From a virus, in IMG/VR virus record IMGVR_UViG_3300021492_000046, positions 1-20,186 of that record: a DNA stretch of 20,186 bases, one strand, 5' to 3'. The position numbers were made by a program, and so were the translations under genes. The notes beneath the pieces were generated by a model. It did no database searches, was not told where the DNA came from, and saw only the letters and a program-made list of their open reading frames with translations. The stretch's first letter is position 1; each line of letters begins with the position of its first letter. Positions 1-7,756 of the stretch are shown here, one piece after another.

Positions 1-1
1 G

Positions 2-538
2 CCTCTTAGGTGGATGCTTGATATAGAAAGAAACCATGGTATTGCTGCTGCAAGAAATAAAATAGTTCAGTCTTTTCTTAAGACAACCTATACGCATCTT
101 ATGCTCCTCGACTCAGACGTGATTTTGTACGAGGATACGGTAACTCGAATGCTCGAAATAGACGAAGATGTGGTAGTTGCAAACGTACCGCAAAAGCCCG
201 ACGGAGGTGTTCCATGTGTAGAGCATTCAGAGTTACCATATAGAAGGGGCAAACAAATATCCGTAAATGGTGCCCAACCAGTGAAGCAATTCATGCTCTG
301 TGGTCTTGGATGTATTCTCGTGAAGCGGGAAGTCTTCGAACAAATGGACTTTCCTTATTTCCGATATGCTTCACAAGAGTTCGATACTCTTCCTGATTGG
401 TATAGAGTATCGGAGGACTATTTCTTCTTTGTACGTTTAGAAGAGCTTGGTATAAAGCCAGTTTATCTTCCTAAAGCAAAAACTAAGCATATTACGAGTG
501 CTGCGCTTGAGTGCGGAAAGGGGTTGGTGCTTGTATGA
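2..538 (+). CDS. GT-A fold glycosyltransferase, 5'-truncated
   Basis: The reading frame is open from the first bases of the window (P-L-R-W before the first ATG at 14), so the true start lies upstream. What remains is the second half of a GT-A (GT2-like) domain: a N-H-G-I-A-A-A-R-N segment, then L-M-L-L-D-S-D, whose D-S-D matches the metal/nucleotide-sugar-binding DXD motif. Near the C-terminus comes S-E-D-Y-F-F, the usual acceptor-site ED motif, followed by a late His (T-K-H-I). Such enzymes move a sugar from a nucleotide donor to an acceptor; the acceptor cannot be read from sequence. The stop codon overlaps the start of the next glycosyltransferase gene by four bases (ATGA), so the two are probably translated together. 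Family call is firm; substrate unknown. Confidence 0.82.
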   Translation, partial: PLRWMLDIERNHGIAAARNKIVQSFLKTTYTHLMLLDSDVILYEDTVTRMLEIDEDVVVANVPQKPDGGVPCVEHSELPYRRGKQISVNGAQPVKQFMLCGLGCILVKREVFEQMDFPYFRYASQEFDTLPDWYRVSEDYFFFVRLEELGIKPVYLPKAKTKHITSAALECGKGLVLV

Positions 539-1671
539 AAGTAGGAGTCATAACTTCGGTTTTCTTTCCTCTTATAGACAATGCTTACAAGTTCTATGGA
601 GGAATGGAAATCAGAACTTTGTCCTTGATTGAATATCTAAGCCAGAGAGGGCATGATGTACATGTCTTTGCGACCAAGGATTCTTCTCTTCACATAAAGA
701 ATGTGACTCTTCATACCGGAAATTACCCTATTTGGGACGGCAAACGTTTATCGTCCTACGATACAGAAAAAGATATCATAGTGAGCAATTTGGACATCAT
801 AAAGAGTTGTGATGCAGTTATTGAGGATAATCATTTTCATTATTACAATTATCTCGCTTCGAAGAAAGGCTTCAAACAAAATGTAGCAATGTCTTGGGAC
901 TTCTATCCGAATAATCTCAAGGTCTTACCTCCTACACCAAGAAATGTACTTTGTGTATCGAAGTGGTTACGCAATGAGATTAGGGATAAGTTCGCTCATG
1001 CTGGACACAAAATTTATTACGCTTATTCAGGACTAAACTTGGATTACTATAAGCCTTTTAATAATCACCCCTCCTTTGATGGACCAATTTTGTTCCTCAA
1101 TAGATTTTCTCACATCAAAGGAGGGCATATATTCCTTCAGTTGGCAAAAGATATGCCTGACGAGGAATTCCTAATGATGGGTGACGTTCTCTTTACACAA
1201 GAAGGTACTTACGCGTGGAAACTCAAACAAATAGCAGACGATATGCCTAATGTAAAACTCATATTCAATGCTTCATGGGAAGAAAAGATTAATGCGTTGC
1301 AGACGTGTAAATTTCTTGTTCATCCGTGCATAGTCCCAGAGCCTCTTGGACTCGACTGTCTTGAGGCACAATATCTCGGCAAATATGTCATAGGATTTGC
1401 GATGGGTGGACTCCTTGAAACAGTTAAGGAAGGCAAAACAGGAAGCTTAGTCTTTCCTGAAAGAAATTCAGAGATAAATTACAAGAAGTTGAAAGAGAGA
1501 GTCGAAATTTTTACATCAAAGGAACCGAATCCCAAAGTCTGTATTAGGAATGTCGAAGAAAATTTTAATTTCAAGAAGTTTTCAGCCCCTGTTTATGAAG
1601 CAATATTGATGGGCAAAAGCGAAGATGAAATCCACGAATTAGAACGTAAACAAAATGCTGTCGTGATATGA
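535..1671 (+). CDS. GT4-family (GT-B fold) glycosyltransferase
   Basis: A 378-residue protein with the two-Rossmann GT-B layout. The N-terminal part has a G-G-M-E-I-R-T-L loop and a following 'L..RGH.V.V.A' strand-helix pattern typical of GT4 enzymes. The middle has C-V-S-K-W-L and a Y-S-G-L-N segment at the domain junction. The C-terminal part has an F-L-N-R-F-S-H-I-K-G-G donor-domain opening and the GT4 E-x7-E motif (E269 and E277 in E-P-L-G-L-D-C-L-E). A GTG in the same frame at 511 would add eight residues. I chose ATG 535 because it overlaps the upstream stop as ATGA, has AAGGGG upstream, and starts directly on the first beta strand (M-K-V-G-V-I-T). It probably works with the neighbouring GT-A enzyme on virion or host-surface glycans (inference). 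Confidence 0.88.
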   Translation: MKVGVITSVFFPLIDNAYKFYGGMEIRTLSLIEYLSQRGHDVHVFATKDSSLHIKNVTLHTGNYPIWDGKRLSSYDTEKDIIVSNLDIIKSCDAVIEDNHFHYYNYLASKKGFKQNVAMSWDFYPNNLKVLPPTPRNVLCVSKWLRNEIRDKFAHAGHKIYYAYSGLNLDYYKPFNNHPSFDGPILFLNRFSHIKGGHIFLQLAKDMPDEEFLMMGDVLFTQEGTYAWKLKQIADDMPNVKLIFNASWEEKINALQTCKFLVHPCIVPEPLGLDCLEAQYLGKYVIGFAMGGLLETVKEGKTGSLVFPERNSEINYKKLKERVEIFTSKEPNPKVCIRNVEENFNFKKFSAPVYEAILMGKSEDEIHELERKQNAVVI

Positions 1672-2165
1672 AGGATACGACCCCGATTCTTGTTAAGAGC
1701 ACAACAAAGCAGAAACTTTCGGAGGCAAAAGAGATCCTTCGAAAGACTTGGGATGACTTCCTTGTTTACCTTCTTGAGTTTTATATTTCCCACGCAGATG
1801 AGGACGACAGGGAGTTAGACAAGGCTGATGTGATGCGCTATTGCATCTCTTCTCCTGACACGAGTTCACTCGAGTTCCATAGAGATCAGCTTACGAAGAT
1901 TCTTACCGATTTAGAACACACGTACGCAACAACCGGCGATCCAAAAGACAAAGCGACAATTGCTGAGAAGATTGCTCGTATTAATGCCTCTCTTAAAGAC
2001 ATTTCAAAAACTGATGAAAGTAGTCGAGTACTTGAAGAGATAGCTCAAATAAAAAAGAACAGATTAAAAATCTTAAAGAATATAGCTCCAACAAAAACTG
2101 TAAAACGAAATGAAGATAAAGAAGAGATATCGGAAACTGAGAGTGAACAAGAAGCAAATAATTAA
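1668..2165 (+). CDS. Small RHH-like/coiled-coil protein, candidate small terminase subunit
   Basis: 165 residues, charged, with no sure family match. Residues about 7-40 read like a ribbon-helix-helix DNA-binding unit: a short strand (I-L-V-K-S-T) followed by T-K-Q-K-L-S-E-A-K and then W-D-D-F-L-V-Y-L-L-E-F-Y. Residues about 60-145 are rich in Leu, Ile, Lys and Glu and look helical to coiled-coil. The last 20 residues are acidic and polar. The start ATG overlaps the upstream TGA. The gene lies directly before the large terminase gene and overlaps its start by up to 56 bases. In tailed viruses this slot usually holds the small terminase subunit, a DNA-binding oligomer that recognises the packaging site. 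That role is inferred from position and the putative DNA-binding start only. Confidence 0.5.
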   Translation: MKDTTPILVKSTTKQKLSEAKEILRKTWDDFLVYLLEFYISHADEDDRELDKADVMRYCISSPDTSSLEFHRDQLTKILTDLEHTYATTGDPKDKATIAEKIARINASLKDISKTDESSRVLEEIAQIKKNRLKILKNIAPTKTVKRNEDKEEISETESEQEANN

Positions 2166-4761
2166 GGTCATTTGTGATTATTGTGGAAAGGAATACGAGG
2201 TCACTGAGCAAGTTTACTATGCTAAGATGCGACAGGGCTTTAGATACTTCTTCTGTTCGGAGCAGTGTTTGGCTCGTGCTCGTGCAGAATACTTATGGAA
2301 CCGTAAAGCGCCAGTTAACATTCCTGATGAGCTTAAAGAAGAGCCTGAAGTTGAAGTATCTCTTATACCGGGGGATATGCAAGGCTTTTGTTACTACTGT
2401 CATCGACGAATCCCAAAGTCAGCAATATTCTGTGAGGAACATGCAACCAAAGAACATCTTGCAATATTTGAAGCAACTCAGGAATTACCAGTTCACCCAA
2501 GAGGTTGGTGGTCCTACGAAATAATTAAGGATTGGCTTTCTGGTTACAAGAAGATTCTTCTAAAAGCTCCGTCTGGAACGGGTAAGAGCGTTCTTGAGGA
2601 CATTATGGCGTATTTGAATTTGACACTTTTTGATAATTCCTTCACTCTCATAGGTTCAATTTCAATGCCAATAGCTGTACAGCACATAGATAGGATTCGT
2701 AGTTGGGTTGCGATGTCACCTTTCAGAAACCTCATAGTGTATGACAGTAAAGAACAGATAAAACTCAAAAACGGCTCAAGAGTCTTAGCAATAGCACAGA
2801 ACGAGAAAACACGAGGTGGTTATCATCCAGATTTGATTCTCTTAGATGAGTTGGCACGAATCCGTCCTTCCTCATATTACGGTTTGTTTTATCAGATGGG
2901 CAAAACGAAAGGAGCGACTGAAATAGGGGTTTCAACTCCGTTCCTCAGCTGCTATGATGATCAAACAGAGGTGCTCACAGAAAATGGATTTAAGTTGTTC
3001 AAAGATGTAGATTTGAACGAAAAAGTTGCTACTATGAATTTGGATACCGAACAGTTAGAATTTCAGTATCCATTAGAAAAGCAAGTATATGATTATGATG
3101 GCTATTTAATCAGTCTAAATACTAAGGGAATAAATTTAAATGTTACGCCCAATCACAGAATATACTACATCGGTCAATGGGCGTTCCGAAACAAGAAAAA
3201 AAGTTATAAATCATGTCGAGCTGATCAGCTCCTTCCCGAGTATTGTATCCATATTCCCAAAGTGCCATTACCAACTGAAGGTAAGGATGTGCCCTATCTA
3301 AGAGTTCAAAAAAATGTTATGGAATTGAGGAATGGACACGGGGCATTTAAGAAAGTCGATAAAGCGTTTGATCTGCCTATGGATTTATGGCTTGAGTTCT
3401 TAGGATACTTTTTAAGCGAAGGTTCTGTCGAGAAAAAGGGAAGAATTAAAATATCCCAGAAAAAATTTAAAGATAGGATGTTCAAGTGTTGTAAACAAAT
3501 AGCTACTTATTTTCACAGAAAGGGAGAAGAGGGGCAAGATTATTTTCGTATTCAGAGTCCTCAATTATATAAGTTGCTGAAAGGGGAAAAACGCATCCCG
3601 GATTATGTGTTTGGTTTGTCCCTAAGACAGCGAAAAATTTTCTTGGACGCGTTTTCGCTTGGTGATGGAAGTCAACAAAGTCGCAAATACAATGAATATA
3701 TGCTTTTTCTGAACTATCCCAAGGAGAAGGCTTTGGGGGACGATTTGCAACGACTGCTTATTACTATGGGCATACCCACAATTGCTCGTGTGAAAAAAGG
3801 TAATGGGAGTTGTTTAGTGATTTCTGGAAACTCCAAACGGTACGCGGATTTAAGGAAAAGAGAAGAAGGAAAAGATATTTCACGAAAATATTATAAAGGA
3901 AAAGTCTATTGTTGTACTGTTCCTAATCACACTCTGATTGTGAGAAGGAAAGGAAAAGTTTCAATTTCAGGAAACTCAGGACCTTTTCTCAAGCTTTGGT
4001 ATTCAGGGACAGCACGAAATTACGCGGTAAAACTTGAAGACTGTTGGTTTATCACTGAAGAAATGATAAGGGATGCTCAAAAAGACATGTCTCCCTCCTT
4101 TTTTGATCAGGTATTTAAAGCTGAATTTGTAGCAACCTCTAATAGAGTGATTCCAGATGAGCAACTCCTTAACGCTATTACGGATACAAGATCGAAATAT
4201 ACAGGAGAAACAATAATGGGTCTCGACTTTGGACGCAAGCGAGATCATACAGCATTGGTAGTTCTTAATGATAAGGGTCATGTCATATACACCGAAATTT
4301 TGCCTCTCAAGACAACTTGGCGAGAACAATATGCCATAATACGCGATAGAACAAAAAAATTTAATCCCACCACGATATATGCGGATCAGACATCGATTGG
4401 TGATCCCATACTGGAGGAACTTTCGGACCTTCCGATTGAGCCTGTCCTAATGTCTAACGATAAATTAAAAAAGAAGATTATTGACAATTTGGTTTTGTGT
4501 TTTGCTTATAATTCGATTCACATACCTAAAGATGAACAAAAGTTGATTGATCAGCTTTCAGCTTTTGTATATTTAGACGACAACTTAAGTAAGTGTGGTC
4601 CCGAAGGAGGAGCACATGACGACCTTGTGGATGCGTTGGCTCTCGCCTCCTTGGGACTCGAACGACATATTGATGAGGAAGAAAATACGGACAGTTGGGG
4701 AGCGATTGGTGGAGAACAGTCGCTTGATGTGGAGGAAAGTCCTTGGACAATTGTATGGTGA
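2110..4761 (+). CDS. terL: Terminase large subunit with N-terminal zinc fingers, intein-interrupted
   Basis: DNA-packaging motor ATPase and nuclease. The 883-residue precursor would give 541 residues after removal of an intein (residues 281-622). N-terminal zinc fingers: C22, C25, C49, C53 and C94, C97, C108, H111. ATPase: Walker A A-P-S-G-T-G-K-S at 153-160 and Walker B D-L-I-L-L-D-E at 241-247. The coupling motif V-S-T-P is followed three residues later by the intein. RNase H-like nuclease: D706 in G-L-D-F-G, D759 in Y-A-D-Q, and D837/D838/D841 in A-H-D-D-L-V-D. ATG 2110 gives a 56-base overlap with the upstream gene. GTG 2143 is an alternative that keeps both zinc fingers and shortens the overlap. 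The tandem N-terminal zinc fingers are not part of the usual core terminase. Family call is very firm. Confidence 0.96.
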   Translation: MKIKKRYRKLRVNKKQIIKVICDYCGKEYEVTEQVYYAKMRQGFRYFFCSEQCLARARAEYLWNRKAPVNIPDELKEEPEVEVSLIPGDMQGFCYYCHRRIPKSAIFCEEHATKEHLAIFEATQELPVHPRGWWSYEIIKDWLSGYKKILLKAPSGTGKSVLEDIMAYLNLTLFDNSFTLIGSISMPIAVQHIDRIRSWVAMSPFRNLIVYDSKEQIKLKNGSRVLAIAQNEKTRGGYHPDLILLDELARIRPSSYYGLFYQMGKTKGATEIGVSTPFLSCYDDQTEVLTENGFKLFKDVDLNEKVATMNLDTEQLEFQYPLEKQVYDYDGYLISLNTKGINLNVTPNHRIYYIGQWAFRNKKKSYKSCRADQLLPEYCIHIPKVPLPTEGKDVPYLRVQKNVMELRNGHGAFKKVDKAFDLPMDLWLEFLGYFLSEGSVEKKGRIKISQKKFKDRMFKCCKQIATYFHRKGEEGQDYFRIQSPQLYKLLKGEKRIPDYVFGLSLRQRKIFLDAFSLGDGSQQSRKYNEYMLFLNYPKEKALGDDLQRLLITMGIPTIARVKKGNGSCLVISGNSKRYADLRKREEGKDISRKYYKGKVYCCTVPNHTLIVRRKGKVSISGNSGPFLKLWYSGTARNYAVKLEDCWFITEEMIRDAQKDMSPSFFDQVFKAEFVATSNRVIPDEQLLNAITDTRSKYTGETIMGLDFGRKRDHTALVVLNDKGHVIYTEILPLKTTWREQYAIIRDRTKKFNPTTIYADQTSIGDPILEELSDLPIEPVLMSNDKLKKKIIDNLVLCFAYNSIHIPKDEQKLIDQLSAFVYLDDNLSKCGPEGGAHDDLVDALALASLGLERHIDEEENTDSWGAIGGEQSLDVEESPWTIVW
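2950..3975 (+). other. Intein with LAGLIDADG endonuclease domain, in terminase
   Basis: An in-frame 342-residue protein-splicing element (residues 281-622 of the precursor). It starts at C281 after F-L-S and ends at G621-N622 before S623. Block A is C-Y-D-D-Q-T-E-V-L-T-E-N-G-F. The block B T-x-x-H is T-P-N-H. The end reads V-S-I-S-G-N, then Ser as the +1 nucleophile. Two LAGLIDADG-type helices are present: L-G-Y-F-L-S-E-G (431-438) and L-D-A-F-S-L-G-D-G (512-520), both with acidic residues, so the homing endonuclease could be active. The residue before the terminal Asn is Gly instead of the usual His, a known tolerated variant. The joined host sequence would be S-T-P-F-L-S/S-G-P-F-L, right beside the ATPase coupling motif. 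Confidence 0.95.
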
Positions 4762-5755
4762 TCGGGATACAGATCCTTGGAAAGTAGGTGCTCCGAGTGG
4801 TGAAGACGAAAGTGATGAGTCTTCCAGAACTTTTAAGACTACACACGCGTTAGAGGTGGGTGGACCATCTCAAGAAGACTGGGAATTATATTTGACAAGT
4901 CCTCCCGCATTTGCAGCAGTTGAAGCTGTCACCTTTGCTGTTCTTTCTGCTGGTTTTGAAATTCATGGTGAGAGTGAGCAAATTAGGGAAAGATATACAC
5001 GGCGCTTTGATAAAGTATTTCCAAAGCTTTATTCTGTTATGCGAGACGCTTTAGTGTTTGGCGACAGTTATTCGAGGATCCTCTTCGGGAGGGACAACCA
5101 TTTTACTGATATTGAAGTTTTATTTCCGCTCAATGTAGTAACTCAGAATGGTAATTACTTTGTGCGAGAAGGCGGGAAGCTTGTCCGTGTAAAGAATATT
5201 TGGCACTTTCAAGCTATGGCTCGTACGGACTCATCTTTTGGCATATCTATGATAGGTGTAGCAAGACAACCTCTTAAATGGAAGAAGGAAATTGACGAGA
5301 GTGTCCACGAGGGTATTATCAGACACGGTTTTGCGAAATATCATATTCAATGCCTTCCTGACAGACGAGGACTTTATCCCGATGAAAATAAACTCAAAGA
5401 ATTAGAGAGACAATTTAGAAAGATTCACGTTGGTCACGAGTTTGTTTCGACAGACAAGGTTAAAATTGATCCAATTGACACTTCTGGATTTCCAGCTCTC
5501 TTAGACTATCTGCAATATTACACAAGTCTCGCTGCAACCGGCTTAATGGTTCCGGCTGAGACACTTGGGCAGGGTATAGCAACTTCACAATATGCAACTG
5601 CTAAGGTAAGGATGGAATTCTTCCTCAAGAATACTATTCCTTATTTCCAAAGAGTCCTTGAATGTTCTGTTAATGATAATCTCATGGGAGAACGAGCTGA
5701 GGGAGCTATATTTAAATTAAATGAACCAAAAGAGATCTCATATAAGACAGGATGA
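4727..5755 (+). CDS. Portal protein
   Basis: About 342 residues from ATG 4727. The frame is open further upstream, but those codons lie over the terminase nuclease domain. ATG 4727 has GGTGGAG about 12 bases upstream and leaves a 35-base overlap with the terminase. The protein has the layout of tailed-virus portals: an acidic N-terminal tail, an S-P-P-A-F-A-A-V-E-A helix, a 'D.L.FGDSY.RI' segment (D-A-L-V-F-G-D-S-Y-S-R-I), an M-A-R-T-D-S-S-F-G-I-S region, and a C-terminal Q-Y-A-T-A-K-V helix. The portal forms the dodecameric ring at one capsid vertex through which the terminase pumps DNA. Its place between terminase and prohead protease is the standard order. At 342 residues it is on the short side for the family. 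Confidence 0.85.
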   Translation: MWRKVLGQLYGDRDTDPWKVGAPSGEDESDESSRTFKTTHALEVGGPSQEDWELYLTSPPAFAAVEAVTFAVLSAGFEIHGESEQIRERYTRRFDKVFPKLYSVMRDALVFGDSYSRILFGRDNHFTDIEVLFPLNVVTQNGNYFVREGGKLVRVKNIWHFQAMARTDSSFGISMIGVARQPLKWKKEIDESVHEGIIRHGFAKYHIQCLPDRRGLYPDENKLKELERQFRKIHVGHEFVSTDKVKIDPIDTSGFPALLDYLQYYTSLAATGLMVPAETLGQGIATSQYATAKVRMEFFLKNTIPYFQRVLECSVNDNLMGERAEGAIFKLNEPKEISYKTG

Positions 5756-6183
5756 TTCACGATACATATTTTCCTTTAGGACGAGAGAAGAAGGACATAT
5801 TTCACGATAGGATTTTAGTAGAGAGTGGGGATATGTTATATGACTCCACATCCCAAGGTGTTCCTATCTTCATTCCCCCTAATGTTCTGAAAAATGCTCG
5901 TATTCCTAAAAAGTTACCATTTCAGATTTTTCACAATGGAAAGGAAGTTGGGGAGGTTAAGAATATTCGATGGGATGGTAGAGCACTTAGAGGAGATATT
6001 CATGTTTATCCCCAACATAATGAGGAGGTAGTTAGAGAGCTTTTGAGGGGAAATCATGGTTTGTCTGTGCGCTTCTCTTCTATTGATGAGGATTATAAAA
6101 CCTATACATTGATTAAAGACTTGACGTTGGAGCATTTAGCTCTTGTTCCAGCTCCAGCGTCACCATCTGCAAGAATAGTGTAA
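5752..6183 (+). CDS. Prohead (capsid maturation) serine protease, compact form
   Basis: 143 residues starting with an ATGA overlap on the portal stop. The pattern fits HK97-type prohead proteases: H61 in I-F-H-N-G-K-E-V-G-E-V occupies the place of the family's 'HD....G.V' catalytic His, and S105 in H-G-L-S-V-R-F that of the 'G.S.GF' catalytic Ser. The end, T-L-E-H-L-A-L-V-P-A-P-A-S-P-S-A, matches the family's 'L.EVSLVPVPANP.A'. These enzymes cut scaffold and capsid N-termini inside the assembled prohead and then themselves. It is shorter than most relatives (often near 200 residues), with almost no sequence after the core. I see no separate scaffold gene before the capsid gene. Confidence 0.8.
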   Translation: MIHDTYFPLGREKKDIFHDRILVESGDMLYDSTSQGVPIFIPPNVLKNARIPKKLPFQIFHNGKEVGEVKNIRWDGRALRGDIHVYPQHNEEVVRELLRGNHGLSVRFSSIDEDYKTYTLIKDLTLEHLALVPAPASPSARIV

Positions 6184-6200
6184 AATTCTACGAAAGAGTT

Positions 6201-6206
6201 AAGGAG
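6201..6206 (+). promoter_or_regulatory. Strong ribosome binding site of the capsid gene
   Basis: AAGGAG lies seven bases before ATG 6214, inside a purine-rich leader. It is the best Shine-Dalgarno match in the window, as expected for the most abundant virion protein. The 30 bases between protease stop and capsid start hold nothing else I can recognise. Confidence 0.8.
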
Positions 6207-6213
6207 AAAAGAA

Positions 6214-7068
6214 ATGGGTGAATTAGCTGATAGGTTAAAAGAATATGTCGCTAAGGTGCAGTCACACGAACTCAGCGCGTCTGAGGACTTACGACGACTG
6301 ACACAGAAAGCCTACTATAACGCTGTCATAGCTGGAGCTAAACGAAGAGAATTCATGAGGAAGATACTACCTGTTGTTAAAACAGGTTCACATAGAGTGA
6401 GGGTGTTTACATCTGACGCAAATGGATATGCTTCAAAGGGAGCTTATAAAGGAGAACCTCCTGTTTTTCATCCCAAATACACAAGTATTGATGCTGTTAC
6501 CGAAAAAGCTTGGACTCTACCACTCGCTCCTAAAGAGTTAGTTGAAGATGCGGAGTTTGATCTAATAGAGAACGAAGTTTCTTTGGCTGGTATGCGATTA
6601 GAAAATACATTAAATCAGGATGCTATTTCCACGTTGATAGACAATGCTGAGCATAGCACGACATGTAATGGTGGTGATCCATTATCAAGTGTAGGGGATG
6701 CTTTTGCTTATGTTGCAGATTCTCAATTCTCACCGACTCACATGATTGCGACTCCCAAATTTCTTGTTTATGTACTTGAACAATTACAGACCCCATTTAT
6801 GAGTAACAAGAAACAGGGTGGTTTTCTTGATATATCTTTTCTATCGGTCACTTCAAATGGGGATAAGAATTGGGGATGGACAAATGCCGGGGATGTCGGA
6901 GCAGTAGTCTTAGATGCTGAAATGGCAGCGTTAATTCTTATGAAGGAGGATATAACCGTGAAGAAGTATTCTGATCCTCTTAATGATTTACGTGGTGCAA
7001 TAGTAGAAATGAAATACAAAGTTGTAGTAAGAAAACCTAAAGCTATTTGTATAATTAAACATGATTAG
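6214..7068 (+). CDS. Major capsid protein, HK97-fold type
   Basis: 284 residues, in the normal place after the prohead protease. The first 45 or so residues are charged and helical (a possible delta-like scaffold or N-arm). These are followed by a strand-rich core with features of HK97-type capsids: an early R-K-I-L-P-V-V segment with R-V-R-V-F, an E-K-A-W-T-L-P-L-A-P-K-E-L-V-E-D stretch equivalent to the 'K.A....S.ELLEDS' region before the spine helix, then a spine-helix-like segment (N-E-V-S-L-A-G-M-R-L-E-N). The C-terminal A-domain-like part contains G-D-V-G-A-V-V-L-D and ends in the basic strand M-K-Y-K-V-V-V-R-K-P-K-A. The fold is inferred from pattern and context; no cross-linking residues can be assigned. 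It is on the small side for the family. Confidence 0.85.
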   Translation: MGELADRLKEYVAKVQSHELSASEDLRRLTQKAYYNAVIAGAKRREFMRKILPVVKTGSHRVRVFTSDANGYASKGAYKGEPPVFHPKYTSIDAVTEKAWTLPLAPKELVEDAEFDLIENEVSLAGMRLENTLNQDAISTLIDNAEHSTTCNGGDPLSSVGDAFAYVADSQFSPTHMIATPKFLVYVLEQLQTPFMSNKKQGGFLDISFLSVTSNGDKNWGWTNAGDVGAVVLDAEMAALILMKEDITVKKYSDPLNDLRGAIVEMKYKVVVRKPKAICIIKHD

Positions 7069-7077
7069 GAGAAGAAA

Positions 7078-7755
7078 ATGCGAGCGATTGCTCTTTTAGT
7101 GACTCTTTTAGTGTTGTGTCTCGTTCCGCTTTCTCAAGCAGCCCTTTCCAGTGTGGTTACGCTTAATGCCACGGACGCGTCAGGGATTGATCATGAGTTG
7201 TATTACATTGATTTCAGAGAAGACTTGGATGAAGGGGTAATTTATAACTCACAGAGTACTGCTGATCGTGGAACCGTTTTATTCAAACAAGAGGCTATGA
7301 GTGCTGGAAATACTATGATGGTAGCCACAAATTATACCTATTTTGAAGGAAGTGCTTTAATATCAGGTGCATCTTTAGTAGAGAATATGGGTGGAGTCAA
7401 TGCTCACAATGCCAATTACACATTAGGTGTGGTAGGTCTAAAGGGAACTTCCACTTCCAAATTAGCTGTGGCTTCTGCTTCGAGTGTCTCTCCCTACGAT
7501 GTGCAGTATCAGTACAGCGTTTCGGGAGCAAATGGAGGCGCAGGGATTGGTGCTGCTGAGGTGAGTAATACAGGTAAGACCTATGCAAAAACAACAATAA
7601 GAGGTGCAAAACAATTTTCATTGTCTGGTGAGTTGAGTTGGTCAGTACCAAAACCTGCTGGAGGAATGGAAGTGCCAAGTACGGACATATCACATTTGTG
7701 TGTATGGGCTCAGGAGAGTCCTGCCTATCCCATCTTTCCAGGAATAGGAGCGTGA
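7078..7755 (+). CDS. Signal-peptide-bearing protein of unknown function, next to the capsid gene
   Basis: 225 residues. The first 21 form a textbook signal peptide: M-R start, a run of Leu/Val/Ala, then P-L-S-Q-A followed by A-L-S-S, with likely cleavage after A21. The rest is rich in Ser, Ala, Gly, Asn and Thr with alternating polar and hydrophobic residues, suggesting a beta-rich fold. It holds several N-x-T sequons (N-A-T, N-Y-T twice). No further membrane segment or catalytic motif is visible. AGGAG at 7067-7071 overlaps the capsid stop codon and sets the start. Its place after the capsid gene would normally suggest a decoration or head-completion protein, but a cleavable signal peptide is odd for a protein assembled in the cytoplasm. 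It may instead be a secreted or surface protein. Confidence 0.65.
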   Translation: MRAIALLVTLLVLCLVPLSQAALSSVVTLNATDASGIDHELYYIDFREDLDEGVIYNSQSTADRGTVLFKQEAMSAGNTMMVATNYTYFEGSALISGASLVENMGGVNAHNANYTLGVVGLKGTSTSKLAVASASSVSPYDVQYQYSVSGANGGAGIGAAEVSNTGKTYAKTTIRGAKQFSLSGELSWSVPKPAGGMEVPSTDISHLCVWAQESPAYPIFPGIGA

Positions 7756-7756
7756 A

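Noticed and set aside
2174-2524. 116-codon + strand open frame inside the terminase gene
   Set aside because: It is a shifted-frame shadow of the terminase zinc-finger region, with no protein features.
4595-4726. 44 extra N-terminal codons for the portal gene
   Set aside because: They overlap the conserved terminase nuclease end, their translation lacks portal character, and ATG 4727 has a better ribosome binding site.
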